Notes under the pieces: generated by a model
Databases searched by the model: none
Told to the model about the DNA's origin: nothing
The model's input: only the letters and a program-made list of their open reading frames with translations
Assembly (NCBI RefSeq): GCF_018403325.1
Contig: NZ_BOSL01000028.1
Coordinates: forward strand, 1 to 37,362
Direction of reading: 5' to 3'
Source of the DNA: Paenibacillus vini
GTDB lineage: Bacteria > Bacillota > Bacilli > Paenibacillales > Paenibacillaceae
Length of the DNA stretch: 37,362 nt
Shown: piece after piece, positions 1 to 8,117 of the stretch
How the letters are laid out: the number at the start of each line of letters is the position of its first letter
Numbering within the stretch: the first letter of the stretch is position 1
Position numbers and translations under genes: made by a program

Positions 1-120
1 TGTCGATACGCTTTTACGCACAGATCTCGCCGTACGCAAGTATCCTAGCTACGCGGGGACTTGGCTCCTCCCGCGACCGGACTTTCACCGGCTAGAAGAT
101 GCGTGCTTAGCTGGGCACGC
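1..120 (-). mobile_element. 5' end of a group IIC (bacterial class C) intron, partial
   Basis: Read on the minus strand from about position 120 leftwards, the sequence starts GCGTGCCCAGC and folds into three successive hairpins: GCGTGC/GCACGC, CCGG-TGAAAG-TCCGG, and CGCGGG...CCCGCG. The order and the GTGAAAGTCC element resemble the start of domain I of class C introns such as the Oceanobacillus iheyensis intron (GUGUGCCCGGC...GGGUGAGAGUCCC). The element lies directly after the yebC transcription terminator, and class C introns characteristically insert just past terminators on the same strand. The rest of the intron, including any reverse transcriptase, is outside the window. The exact 5' boundary is uncertain by a few bases because the canonical GUGYG reads GCGUG here. 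An open plus-strand frame through this region is not a gene. Confidence 0.75.
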
Positions 121-123
121 AGA

Positions 124-153
124 CAAACAAAAAAAGCCGCATTTCAGCGGCTT
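124..153 (-). terminator. Rho-independent terminator of yebC
   Basis: A seven-pair stem (AAGCCGC/GCGGCTT, loop of six) is followed on the minus strand by a run of seven T and then GTTTGTCT. It sits about 33 bases after the yebC stop and directly before the intron 5' end, which uses such terminator stems as insertion targets. Confidence 0.85.
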
Positions 154-185
154 CCATGTTGAATAACTCCATCGTATTCAAGTTA

Positions 186-908
186 TTATTCTTCTTCAAA
201 CTCCACATTATGATAAACTTGCTGCACATCCTCCAAGTCCTCGAGCGCATCGATCAGCTTCTCGAACTGCGGCACGGAATCCTCCGGAAGTGCGATGTAG
301 TTCTGGGCAAGCATCGTCAATTCGGCAACGGTAAACTCCGTGATCCCCGCTTGTTTGAAAGCTTCCTGAACCTCATGGAATTGATCCGGCTCTGCGTAGA
401 CGATGATGTTCTCTTCTTCTTCCACGATATCGCGGACTTCAACATCCGATTCCATCATGAGCTCGAACACTTCATCCAGCGTCTTGTTCGCCACGCCGAT
501 AACTGCCGTCGCATCGAACATGTACGCCACAGAACCGCTCACGCCCATATTGCCGCCATTCTTGTTGAATGCGGAGCGAACAGCAGAGGCTGTGCGGTTG
601 ACGTTATTCGTCAAGGTATCGACTATAACCATGGAACCGTTCGGTCCGAAGCCTTCGTAACGAAGTTCTTCGTAAGTTTCTTCCGCGCTGCCCTTGGCTT
701 TGTCTAAAGCACGGTCGATAATCGCTTTTGGCACATTGTAGGTCTTGGCACGCTCAAGCACGACTTTCAAAGCGCGGTTGGACTCGGGATCCGGCTCGCC
801 TTTTTTGGCCGCTACATAAATTTCCACGCCGAATTTAGCATAGATCCGGCTAGTATTCGCATCTTTCGAAGCTTTCTTTTCTTTAATATTGTTCCATTTA
901 CGACCCAT
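186..908 (-). CDS. yebC: YebC/PmpR-family transcriptional/translational regulator
   Basis: A 240-residue protein of the YebC/PmpR (TACO1) family, the usual length for the family. It begins [20 protein letters not shown], the characteristic basic N-terminal segment. The middle contains [19 protein letters not shown] and [19 protein letters not shown], both family signatures. The acidic C-terminus ([21 protein letters not shown]) is also typical. Family members bind DNA as PmpR-like regulators, and some relatives act on the ribosome to relieve stalling at proline-rich stretches. Which applies here cannot be told from sequence. The gene stands alone with its own terminator and no partner gene is evident. 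Confidence 0.95.
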   Translation of the reverse strand: MGRKWNNIKEKKASKDANTSRIYAKFGVEIYVAAKKGEPDPESNRALKVVLERAKTYNVPKAIIDRALDKAKGSAEETYEELRYEGFGPNGSMVIVDTLTNNVNRTASAVRSAFNKNGGNMGVSGSVAYMFDATAVIGVANKTLDEVFELMMESDVEVRDIVEEEENIIVYAEPDQFHEVQEAFKQAGITEFTVAELTMLAQNYIALPEDSVPQFEKLIDALEDLEDVQQVYHNVEFEEE

Positions 909-966
909 GGTGTACCTGCTTTCTTTATAAAATTTACGTTATCTATTATAGCACCATATCGCCCGA

Positions 967-1003
967 TGAAAAAACTACTGAACCCGGGAAAATATGTAGT
1001 TTC
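967..1003 (-). terminator. Probable terminator of the DUF4241 gene
   Basis: On the minus strand AAACTAC pairs with GTAGTTT across a 17-base loop and is followed by further T residues. It lies just after the stop of the DUF4241 gene at 1015. The long loop makes it a weak terminator call. Confidence 0.5.
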
Positions 1004-1014
1004 TAAGAGTGAAC

Positions 1015-1632
1015 TTAAAGAACCGGGAAGAGGCCAAAGTCAGTAACCAGCGATACCACCTCTCCTCCCGCGCTGAATCCCCAATAGGATGCGTAATATC
1101 CGTCTCCAAACCCGGAACGAAACATCACTACATTCAATCCTTCCTCGGTATTCAAGACGAGGTCACCCCAGTTATCGTCATTCTCCTCCAGTATAAATTC
1201 CACTTTGTTATCGTAAAAGCTGATAAACTGATCGCCCAACTCACGAGCCAATCGTTCCTCTAATTCTTCCATTTGGGCTATGGCTTTCGCATCGGCAAAG
1301 CATCCCAGCCCTGTATCTACCGGATATCCGAATATGTATCCATCCTCCAAATCGCCAATGTCCTGACCCGGACGGGTTGCCATCTCCCAGCGAACAGGCC
1401 GCGTCTCCGACAGTCTTAATTCAACGGCAGCAATGGCTTGCTCTTCTTGAAGCCACCAGGCCACAACGGGGTATACACCCGGTGAAATAGTTCTGGAAAA
1501 AGACTCCGTATGCGGAACCAAAGGATCGCACGCTATAAGTTCACCCGTTACCACGGTCAGATGCGCAAGTGTTTCAGGTTTAATCACGTCCTTTTGTTCC
1601 ATTGACATGATGTGGTCTAGCAGCTTGGACAT
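1015..1632 (-). CDS. DUF4241 domain protein
   Basis: A 205-residue soluble protein with no signal peptide or membrane segment. Recognisable DUF4241 features are the segment SPGVYPVVAWWL near residue 50, a mid-protein FADAKA segment, and the C-terminal signature MFRSGFGDGYYASYWGFSAGGEVVSLVTDFGLF (described by key residues: GxGDGxYxxYWGxxxxGEVxxLVTDF). The start is supported by GGAGGG seven bases upstream of ATG. The biochemical function of the family is not established. The gene is not obviously linked to its neighbours yebC and ywiC. Confidence 0.85.
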   Translation of the reverse strand: MSKLLDHIMSMEQKDVIKPETLAHLTVVTGELIACDPLVPHTESFSRTISPGVYPVVAWWLQEEQAIAAVELRLSETRPVRWEMATRPGQDIGDLEDGYIFGYPVDTGLGCFADAKAIAQMEELEERLARELGDQFISFYDNKVEFILEENDDNWGDLVLNTEEGLNVVMFRSGFGDGYYASYWGFSAGGEVVSLVTDFGLFPVL

Positions 1633-1685
1633 GCAGTAGCCCTCCTATTTATCTCTATTTGTTAATTATAAACAAATCCTTTTGG

Positions 1686-1729
1686 AGTGACCACCATCAC
1701 TAGGGTTAGCTTATCTGACAAGGTAAAAT
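1686..1729 (+). promoter_or_regulatory. FNR/CRP-type box and -10 element upstream of ywiC
   Basis: AGTGA-CCACCA-TCACT (1686-1701) is a perfect inverted repeat of the FNR/CRP form TGTGA-N6-TCACA with changed outer bases. A TAAAAT -10 box lies at 1724-1729. With a start site near 1736 the box centre falls at about -42, the class II activator position. This geometry predicts oxygen-limited activation by an FNR-like protein, although no fnr gene lies in the window. Confidence 0.55.
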
Positions 1730-1770
1730 TATAGATGTATGTTCAAAGTGCGAAAGTGAGGATTTTCCCG

Positions 1771-2487
1771 ATGAAAAAAGGCTATATTCCCAACCAGCAC
1801 GGGGCATGGGCTATGCTTCTGATTCCTTTCCTGTTCGGCATGTTTGCGGCCAAACCGAATGGGGTGCATGGATTATTGTTTCTAGGCTGGCTGCTTGTTT
1901 ACTTGTTTTCATTCCCGTTCCTGCAATGGATCCGGACCCAGAAATTGCAGGTATACGGCAAGCCCATGCTGCTTTACGGAGGAATGCTGATCCCGGTTGC
2001 GGTAAGTTTGCTTCTGGCCCGGCCGGAGCTATGGAAATGGATCCCCTGGTTCATTCCGCTCTTCATCGTAAACTGCTACTATGCGAAGAAGAAGCGCGAG
2101 CGCGCTTTTCTGAACGATCTCGCGGCCGTCATCCAGTTCAGTCTCATCGTGTTTGTCGCTTATCATGTCGGCGGTGGCGACAACTGGACACTGGCCACTG
2201 AATTGTTTGGACTTAGCATCCTATATTTTACCGGCACTATTTTTTATGTAAAAACTATTATCCGCGAAAAAAACAACGTAGCCTTTTACCGGTTCTCTAT
2301 CGGTTATCATGTTGTCTCCATAGCTATTGCACTCATCCTATTTCCTCCGGGAATCTTAATTCCGCTATTCTTGCTGCTCCTTAGAGCGATATGGTTTCCG
2401 CGGACTAAAATTACCGTCAAGAGAAGCGGTATGCTCGAAATCGCCTTTTCCTTAATTATGGCCATCACGGCCTTGTCCGTCTTCTAA
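1771..2487 (+). CDS. ywiC: YwiC-like integral membrane protein
   Basis: A 238-residue protein rich in hydrophobic segments, probably seven or eight membrane helices, matching the YwiC-like family. The N-terminal motif KKGYIPNQHGAWAMLLIPF is characteristic, with the NQHGAWAM signature. The ATG at 1771 is preferred over the upstream ATG at 1735: it places GTGAGG at a reasonable distance, and the predicted transcription start lies at about 1736. In Bacillus subtilis ywiC lies in the narK-fnr-narGHJI region, and here too it flanks nitrate-respiration genes. The molecular role of the family is unknown. An FNR-like box upstream suggests anaerobic expression. It converges with the moaA-hemerythrin genes across a shared terminator. 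Confidence 0.88.
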   Translation: MKKGYIPNQHGAWAMLLIPFLFGMFAAKPNGVHGLLFLGWLLVYLFSFPFLQWIRTQKLQVYGKPMLLYGGMLIPVAVSLLLARPELWKWIPWFIPLFIVNCYYAKKKRERAFLNDLAAVIQFSLIVFVAYHVGGGDNWTLATELFGLSILYFTGTIFYVKTIIREKNNVAFYRFSIGYHVVSIAIALILFPPGILIPLFLLLLRAIWFPRTKITVKRSGMLEIAFSLIMAITALSVF

Positions 2488-2505
2488 TCTACAGATCTAC
2501 GCAAC

Positions 2506-2553
2506 AAAAAAAGGTTCCTATCCAGCATCTTAGATGCAAGGTAGGAACCTTTT
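2506..2553. terminator. Bidirectional terminator between ywiC and the hemerythrin gene
   Basis: A long hairpin: AAAGGTTCCTA pairs with TAGGAACCTTT, and an inner GCATCT/AGATGC stem adds length. An A run on the left and a T run on the right let it serve both ywiC (plus) and the narK-moaA-hemerythrin transcript (minus). Confidence 0.88.
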
Positions 2554-2580
2554 AAGTTAGTGCAAGTTATTATATCGGAC

Positions 2581-2994
2581 TTAAAACAGTAAACGCTCCT
2601 CATCCCGGCTATGAATCTCATTCACCACGATCAGCGACTGGAGCTTATGCAGCACTTCCGGGCTTAGTCCCTCCGATTGCCGCAGCTGATGAATATCCGC
2701 AACGATAATTCGGAGCAAGTCATGATCTCGGGTCAGTTTTGTAATCGTCTCCTGCATGTAGGCATTTCCCTTAACAATCTCCCGGTAAAACCCTTCCTCT
2801 TCCGCATCGGCATGACCGATAATTCGATTCTCCCAATATTGGAGCAGGTCATCCGCAAGTGCATTTGCAAGCTCGGTATCGCCATTCTCCAGACATTCAA
2901 GAACTTGATCCGTTTTCGATACCGCACCCGCCATTCCTCCGTTATGAATAGCCTTATGGGCATGTAATTGCCGTAGCGAAGGTCCGACTGCCAT
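2581..2994 (-). CDS. Hemerythrin/HHE-domain protein (137 aa)
   Basis: A small all-helical protein with the iron-ligand pattern of hemerythrin-like proteins: HAHKAIHNGG near residue 11, HADAEEEGFY (H-x3-E) near 56, RDHDLLR near 90, and HSRDEERLLF (H-x3-E) at the C-terminus. Such domains hold a diiron site and bind O2 or NO, or act in iron-sulfur repair. The gene starts 25 bases after moaA with an AGGA site eight bases from ATG, so it is probably the last gene of a narK-moaA-hemerythrin transcript. A role in oxygen or nitric-oxide handling during nitrate respiration is inference from context. Confidence 0.85.
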   Translation of the reverse strand: MAVGPSLRQLHAHKAIHNGGMAGAVSKTDQVLECLENGDTELANALADDLLQYWENRIIGHADAEEEGFYREIVKGNAYMQETITKLTRDHDLLRIIVADIHQLRQSEGLSPEVLHKLQSLIVVNEIHSRDEERLLF

Positions 2995-3019
2995 CCTGAT
3001 CTTCCTTTCGTTATCGGGT

Positions 3020-4042
3020 TTAACCGCCTATATAGGACATCCCGATTTTATTGCGATGCTTCGCGGTGTATTCCGTCCGCTCATCCGAATACCGATCGGT
3101 TCGGCGCTCCCACACGTTTCTGATCGCATCCGTAATCTCTTCATTGGTTGCCCCGCTGCGCAGCAGCGCCCGCAGATCAAAGCCTTCGGTTGCAAAAAGA
3201 CAAGTGAACAGCTTTCCTTCCGAAGACAATCTGGCCCGGGTACAGCTGGAGCAGAATGATTCGGACACTGAGGTGATGAAGCCCAGCTTGGCCGTGCTGT
3301 CATCATACCGGTAGTATTTAGCCACTTCTCCGAAATAAGCTTGATCAACCGGCTTTAACTCGTACATTTCGCCAAGCTTTTGTAACATCTCTTTTTTCGT
3401 TACGACCTTGTCATAGCTCCAACCGTTGTCATTGCCCACGTCCATGAATTCGATCATACGGAGCGTGATATTCCGGTCTTTAAAATATTCGGCCATAGGA
3501 ATGATCTCTTGATCATTCATCCCTTTTTGCACGACCATATTCACTTTCACTTCAAAACCGAGGCGAGCCGCATAATCAATATTTTCAAGGATTCTGGCAG
3601 GCTCGATTCCTCTTCCGTTCATCGTTCCAAACAGCTTGGGATCAAGTGCATCCAGGCTAATATTCAGCCGTCTTAAACCCGCATCGAACAGTTCTTTTCC
3701 GTACCGGTGCAGCAGTAAGCCGTTCGTCGTCAACGCCAAGTCCTCGACCCCGTCGATCGAGGCGATCTTCTTGACAAGCTCCCGCAGATCACTGCGCAAT
3801 AACGGTTCTCCGCCCGTTAGCCTGATTTTTTTCACACCCAACGAGACGAAGATTTCAACCATCCGGCTGATCTCCTCGTAGGATAACAGCTCATTCTTGG
3901 GCAGAAACGCGTAATCATCCCCGAAAATCTCCTTCGGCATACAATAGGTACACCGGAAGTTGCAACGGTCCGTAACCGAGATCCGCAAATCGCGCAGAGG
4001 TCTTTGAAGTTGGTCAAGTAACTTGGTCTTCGACGTCATCAT
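3020..4042 (-). CDS. moaA: GTP 3',8-cyclase MoaA (molybdenum cofactor biosynthesis)
   Basis: A 340-residue radical-SAM enzyme that converts GTP to 3',8-cyclo-dihydro-GTP, the first step of molybdopterin synthesis. The N-terminal radical-SAM motif is CNFRCTYC (C-x3-C-x2-C) at about residue 28, followed by LTGGEPLLR. The second 4Fe-4S cluster is bound by [20 protein letters not shown] (C-x2-C-x13-C) near residue 267. The chain ends in GG, the conserved MoaA tail. It lies 81 bases after narK on the same strand and likely supplies cofactor for NarG. The other moa/moe genes are not in the window, so this copy may be dedicated to, or boost, nitrate respiration. Confidence 0.97.
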   Translation of the reverse strand: MMTSKTKLLDQLQRPLRDLRISVTDRCNFRCTYCMPKEIFGDDYAFLPKNELLSYEEISRMVEIFVSLGVKKIRLTGGEPLLRSDLRELVKKIASIDGVEDLALTTNGLLLHRYGKELFDAGLRRLNISLDALDPKLFGTMNGRGIEPARILENIDYAARLGFEVKVNMVVQKGMNDQEIIPMAEYFKDRNITLRMIEFMDVGNDNGWSYDKVVTKKEMLQKLGEMYELKPVDQAYFGEVAKYYRYDDSTAKLGFITSVSESFCSSCTRARLSSEGKLFTCLFATEGFDLRALLRSGATNEEITDAIRNVWERRTDRYSDERTEYTAKHRNKIGMSYIGG

Positions 4043-4123
4043 GATATATAGTTCCTTTCGCTAGCGTGATCCCTTACTTTTCCCCTATCCGTTCTATATA
4101 AGATGAATTACTTATCTTATCTA

Positions 4124-5629
4124 TTAACCACTTTTTCTCCGGTTGTCGGTCAATTCCGAAAATGCTCCTACATAACGGACGTCCTCACCGGTCTCGTCTT
4201 TTACTGCGCTAATGTTAAGCCATTGCAGATAAAGCTCTCCATTTTTGCGGCGGTTCCAAATTTCGCCCTGCCACATGCCATTTTCTTTGATGCTCTTCCA
4301 CATGATTTTATAAAAATCGGCCGACTGTTTATTCGCTCTCAAAATGTTCGGCTTTTGTCCAATCGCTTCCTCTTCCGAGAAACCGGTCAAAGCCGTAAAG
4401 GCAGGATTGATCGCCGTAATCGTTCCTTTTTGATCCGTAACCAGAATCCCTTGTCCGGTGCAGTTGAACACTTCCGCGGAAATACTCAGTTTATCTTGAT
4501 AAACCATCCAAATGACGAGGATCAAGCTCGCCAGCGCCACTTGGGACAGAAGCATGAACCCGATCGAGTATTGTCCAGTCATGGAGTGAATCAGCGAGAG
4601 CATGAGCGGAGGGAAAAATCCGCCAAGCCCACCCATCATCGAGACGATCCCGTTGACAATCCCGGCCTGTTTATTAAAATATTGCGGAACCAGTTTAAAA
4701 ATGACGCCATTGCCAATACCGGCACTGACAGCAATCGCCAAGCATCCTACAGTATAAAGCGCGATTGTCGGCGAAAAGGCCAATACGATTGCCGCGACAG
4801 TGAACAGAGAGAACACGCCGACAAGCAAGAATAAAGAATTAAAACGGTCGGCGAGCCATCCGCCAACGGGACGTAAGAATGTAGCAAGTGCGATAAATCC
4901 GGCAGTTCTAATGCCTGCGTCAACTTTAGTGAGTTCAAAGTTCGTAACGAGGAAGTTAGGCAAATACACCGTAAACGCCACGAACGAACCGAATGTTATA
5001 AAATACAGCAGCGAGAATAGCCACAATTTTTCATTTTTATAAACGCCTTTGATTTGATCGATCATGGAGGTTTTTACTTTAGGTTCTTTCCGGTCACCCC
5101 ACAAGAAGTTCAAAGCAGCAAATACGATCAGCAAAATGAGATAGAATTTAATCGTGGTCTCCCAACCGAAATGATTGGCAATCAGGGGAGCGGAGAAAGT
5201 GGTTACCGCAGTCCCTATATTTCCCAAGCCATAAATCCCGTTGACCAAACCATGACGTTCCTTCGGGTAATACTTCGGCAAAGAAGTAACGCCTACCGAG
5301 AAGATAGCTCCGCCGATCCCCAAGAACAATCCGCCGATAATCAAATCTACGGATGAATTAGCTTCACTAATATAATATACAGGAAACAACAGCAGAATAA
5401 AGCTAATTAAAAATACCAGACGAGCGCCGATGATGTTGGCGAGATAGCCGAGCGGGATACGCAGCACGGAACCTAGTACGACCGGGATCGCCGTGATGAT
5501 GGCCGTTTGGCTGGCGGGAATGTGAATATCCTCGCTCATGAAAGGCAGCAGAGATGAAATGATGACCCACACTGCGAATCCTGTAATAAGATTCAAGGTT
5601 TGTAACGGTAACTGCATTTTTTTAATCAA
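4124..5629 (-). CDS. narK: NarK-type nitrate/nitrite transporter with C-terminal PAS domain
   Basis: 501 residues, about 100 longer than Bacillus NarK. Residues 1-380 are a 12-helix MFS transporter of the nitrate/nitrite porter family. Signature segments are IYGLGNIGTAVTTFSAP and IVNGIVSMMGGLGGFFPP, and arginines in LRIPLGYL (TM2) and FLRPVGGWLADRF (about TM8) correspond to the nitrate-binding arginines of NarK. Residues about 385-501 form a cytosolic PAS plus PAC module: FNCTGQGILVTDQKGTITAINPAF, then MWQGEIWNRRKNGE and YVGAFSELT. No output domain follows, so the PAS itself ends the protein. The start is TTG with AAAGGTGAT upstream; the next ATG is four codons in and lacks a well-placed site. 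Expression is probably controlled by NreC through the upstream palindrome. Confidence 0.93.
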   Translation of the reverse strand: MIKKMQLPLQTLNLITGFAVWVIISSLLPFMSEDIHIPASQTAIITAIPVVLGSVLRIPLGYLANIIGARLVFLISFILLLFPVYYISEANSSVDLIIGGLFLGIGGAIFSVGVTSLPKYYPKERHGLVNGIYGLGNIGTAVTTFSAPLIANHFGWETTIKFYLILLIVFAALNFLWGDRKEPKVKTSMIDQIKGVYKNEKLWLFSLLYFITFGSFVAFTVYLPNFLVTNFELTKVDAGIRTAGFIALATFLRPVGGWLADRFNSLFLLVGVFSLFTVAAIVLAFSPTIALYTVGCLAIAVSAGIGNGVIFKLVPQYFNKQAGIVNGIVSMMGGLGGFFPPLMLSLIHSMTGQYSIGFMLLSQVALASLILVIWMVYQDKLSISAEVFNCTGQGILVTDQKGTITAINPAFTALTGFSEEEAIGQKPNILRANKQSADFYKIMWKSIKENGMWQGEIWNRRKNGELYLQWLNISAVKDETGEDVRYVGAFSELTDNRRKSG

Positions 5630-5689
5630 GCGACATCACCTTTTCTTTTCCATATTAATGAATGACACAATTCTAGATTCCCCACCCGT

Positions 5690-5734
5690 ATTGTATCGCA
5701 GACATTCCCCCTAACCGCATAGGGAACTCCCCTA
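5690..5734 (-). promoter_or_regulatory. narK promoter with NreC-like palindrome
   Basis: On the minus strand, TAGGGGAGTTCCCTA (5720-5734) is close to the TAGGG-N4-CCCTA site reported for NreC of Staphylococcus carnosus. A TACAAT -10 box (5690-5695) starts 31 bases past the palindrome centre. No good -35 box is visible, as expected for an activator-dependent promoter. Further GGGA half-sites lie on both sides. The narG promoter has the same geometry. Confidence 0.65.
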
Positions 5735-5762
5735 ATCGGATTCCTGAAATCCCTATGGTCAC

Positions 5763-5799
5763 AAAAAAGCCCCAAATCATCTCCGATGATCCAGGGCTT
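5763..5799 (-). terminator. Terminator of the narGHJI-nreABC-hemerythrin operon
   Basis: On the minus strand AAGCCC...GGGCTT with an inner ATCAT/ATGAT pairing is followed by TTTTTTGTGA. It lies just after the second hemerythrin gene and directly upstream of the narK regulatory region. Confidence 0.85.
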
Positions 5800-5821
5800 A
5801 TCCAATCATATTCATCTTCGT

Positions 5822-6337
5822 TTACACGATCAATGTGTGCATTTCCTCAAACAGCCGTTCCTGCTCCTCTTTCTTCACAACCCGTGCTGTCATGGGGAAC
5901 AGGACCGATTCTTCCTTCACAAAGTGTACGGTCAGGATTTCAAAAGCTTCCCCTGCATCCCGTGTAATTTGCTTCATTTGGGCCAGCGAAAATTCACCGT
6001 CGGAATGGTGAAGAAAGTGATCAATGTAGGCGACAATTTCTTCGTGTTCGTTCTCGATAGACATAATAGGGCCTTGTTCATAACCGATATGGCGTCCTAA
6101 GAGAGGAAAGAAATAAGTCTCTTCTTTCTTTGTGTGCTGTGCCAACGGCTCTTTAAAATCGGTCAGGAGCTGGCGCAGTCTTGCAAATTCCGGCCCGGCT
6201 TGTTCCTCGGTATACCGGTCATTTTGGATGTTCAGCACGATCGAATGCCACTCATTCATTAAATGAGACAAATAGTGATGCTCATTTTCAAGAATGCGCA
6301 TGGCCGGGACTGAGTTCATCAGCTTATCGTTCTCCAT
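5822..6337 (-). CDS. Hemerythrin-domain protein (171 aa)
   Basis: A soluble protein of the bacterial hemerythrin/HHE family. Ligand motifs are ENEHHYLSHLMNEWH near residue 20, HTKKEETYFFPLL (H-x3-E) near 68, ENEHEEIVAYIDHF near 95 and HFVKEESVLFPM (H-x3-E) near 138, the pattern of a four-helix diiron protein related to ScdA/YtfE C-terminal domains. It lacks the short N-terminal ScdA domain. It starts 21 bases after nreC and ends the nar-nre operon. A role in sensing or buffering O2 or NO, or in repairing iron-sulfur clusters such as that of NreB, is inference. It is clearly diverged from the 137-residue hemerythrin behind moaA. Confidence 0.88.
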   Translation of the reverse strand: MENDKLMNSVPAMRILENEHHYLSHLMNEWHSIVLNIQNDRYTEEQAGPEFARLRQLLTDFKEPLAQHTKKEETYFFPLLGRHIGYEQGPIMSIENEHEEIVAYIDHFLHHSDGEFSLAQMKQITRDAGEAFEILTVHFVKEESVLFPMTARVVKKEEQERLFEEMHTLIV

Positions 6338-6358
6338 GTTTGCTGTAACCCTCTTCCG

Positions 6359-7006
6359 CTAAAAATCAAGCAGCTTTTTTTTGAGTGCATATTCTACGAG
6401 CTCAGGTCTCGTCTTCAGATTCAATTTATCCATCAGTTTGGCTTTATGGGCTTCGACGGTTTTCACGGAAATATGCAGCATCTCCGCGATTTCCTTGTTC
6501 CCGTATCCTTTGGCGACCAGCGGCAAAATTTCAATTTCGCGCGTCGACAGAAGCTGGTAAGGATTGCTCTCGTCCACCCGCTGATCCTTGTTGATAAATT
6601 CCCGAACAAGCGAGGTCGCGATTTGGGGATGAATATAAATCCCGCCTTGGTGAACCATACGGATGGCGGAAACCAGCTGTTCGTCCGGTGAATTTTTCAA
6701 GACATACCCACGCGCCCCGTTTTTAAGTACATGAAATAAATACTCTTCGTCATCATACATCGTAAGGATCAGAATTTTCGTTTCCGGGAAATCCTCGTTA
6801 ATTTTAGCGGTTGCGATGAGTCCGCTTTCTCCGGGAGGCATGCTTAAATCCATCAGAAGGATGTCCGGCCTATGCTTTGAAACCATCTTATAAGCTTCTA
6901 TCCCATCCGCGGCAGTGGCTACGACTTCCATATCATCTTGAAAGTTAATAATCATGGCGAAGCCGCTTCTCACCACCGCATGATCATCTGCGATCACGAT
7001 TTTCAC
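6359..7006 (-). CDS. nreC: Response regulator NreC (NarL/FixJ family)
   Basis: 215 residues with an N-terminal receiver domain (residues 1-120) and a C-terminal LuxR-type helix-turn-helix (about 147-205). The acidic pocket is D7-D8, the phosphoacceptor is D53 in [12 protein letters not shown], and the conserved lysine is in VLKNS. The DNA-binding helix reads [21 protein letters not shown]. It follows nreB by 25 bases. In Staphylococcus, NreC activates narGHJI, nir and narT at TAGGG-N4-CCCTA palindromes. Matching palindromes precede narG and narK here, so these are the likely targets, and the first implies positive autoregulation of the operon. Confidence 0.95.
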   Translation of the reverse strand: MKIVIADDHAVVRSGFAMIINFQDDMEVVATAADGIEAYKMVSKHRPDILLMDLSMPPGESGLIATAKINEDFPETKILILTMYDDEEYLFHVLKNGARGYVLKNSPDEQLVSAIRMVHQGGIYIHPQIATSLVREFINKDQRVDESNPYQLLSTREIEILPLVAKGYGNKEIAEMLHISVKTVEAHKAKLMDKLNLKTRPELVEYALKKKLLDF

Positions 7007-7031
7007 TTGTTATCCTCCCCATCTATCGGAT

Positions 7032-8117
7032 TCATTCAGACGCTTGCCATTTACGATTCGAGGACGCAGTCCCGGTCGGAATTTGCAAATGCACGGTCGT
7101 GCCCTTGCCGATTTCAGAGGTAATCGTCAGCTCTCCGTTCACCAGTTCGGCACGCTCTTTCATTCCGTACAGGCCAAGCCCCGTTCCCTTAGGATCCCGC
7201 ATATTGACATTAAAACCTTCGCCCTGGTCCATCACTAGCATTTCCAGCATCTGCTCCGATTCGAATAACCGCACCGAAACTTCGTCAACATCCGCATATT
7301 TCAACGCGTTCAATAAGGATTCCTGGCATATCCGATAAACTACGGTTTCAATTTCGCTGTTAAAGCGAACCCCATTTAATTCCGCCGTAAAGTGGACGAT
7401 TACCCCGTAATTTTTCTGGACCCATTTAAAATGAGACCGGAATGCGGCCTCCAAGCCCAAATCATCAAGGGACGCCGGGCGAAGCTCCACGGACAGATTG
7501 CGTATCTGATCAAGCAGCCGGGTTAATGAAGCCTCGGTTTGTTGAATCTTCTGAAGCGCATCGTCCTGGACATTCAAATACTTAAGCACGCGCAGATCCA
7601 CGAGCGAACTGAGAATCTCCTGGGCGACGCTGTCATGCAGCTCGCGGGAAATGCGTTTTCGCTCGTCTTCCTGCGCTTTGATAATGCTCTTCATCATGGT
7701 GTTCCGGTTTAAACTTTCCTGGGTCAGCAACTGATTCGTTAAGTCGCGAAGCATGAGCACCCGGATGCCCGATTCCACTTCAATCTCTTGAAAGTTAGCG
7801 GAATACGGAATAACTCCCCGATCCTTCGTCTCCAGGAATACCTGAAAAGAAGAGAAGTCTTTCGTTGAATTGGACAAATAGCAATTCAGACAAGACATCA
7901 GCTCATCATCGCTAGTATAGCCCCGGCAAGTAAAACAGAAGGAGTTGGACTCGCCGGAGCCGATTTGTGTCAGCATGCCCGGGTCGATGATGCTTAAAGC
8001 CGCCTCGTTCATTGCAATCACGTTATTGTTTTCATCAAAAAAGAGGATCGCATCCGAGCTTTTCTCGTACATTTTCAGCAAAAGCTCGGTCGTGACCTTG
8101 GCAGATGGCTGGATCAT
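7032..8117 (-). CDS. nreB: Oxygen-sensing histidine kinase NreB
   Basis: A 361-residue soluble sensor kinase with no membrane segments. The N-terminal PAS domain carries four cysteines, C61, C64, C76 and C79 (C-x2-C-x11-C-x2-C), the same spacing as the 4Fe-4S ligands of Staphylococcus carnosus NreB. The HisKA_3 motif is RISRELHDSVAQE with H161 as phosphoacceptor. The HATPase region follows, with NALKYA and DQGEGF, then GTGLGLYGMKERAE. With the cluster intact under low oxygen the kinase should phosphorylate NreC. The ATG overlaps the nreA stop by four bases (ATGA), so the two are translationally coupled. No full cysteine set is missing, so oxygen sensing should be retained. Confidence 0.96.
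   Translation of the reverse strand: MIQPSAKVTTELLLKMYEKSSDAILFFDENNNVIAMNEAALSIIDPGMLTQIGSGESNSFCFTCRGYTSDDELMSCLNCYLSNSTKDFSSFQVFLETKDRGVIPYSANFQEIEVESGIRVLMLRDLTNQLLTQESLNRNTMMKSIIKAQEDERKRISRELHDSVAQEILSSLVDLRVLKYLNVQDDALQKIQQTEASLTRLLDQIRNLSVELRPASLDDLGLEAAFRSHFKWVQKNYGVIVHFTAELNGVRFNSEIETVVYRICQESLLNALKYADVDEVSVRLFESEQMLEMLVMDQGEGFNVNMRDPKGTGLGLYGMKERAELVNGELTITSEIGKGTTVHLQIPTGTASSNRKWQASE

Noticed and set aside
1-120. tRNA or rRNA fragment, or small protein, at the left edge
   Set aside because: The hairpin order and GTGAAAGTCC element on the minus strand fit a group IIC intron 5' end better; no cloverleaf can be formed.
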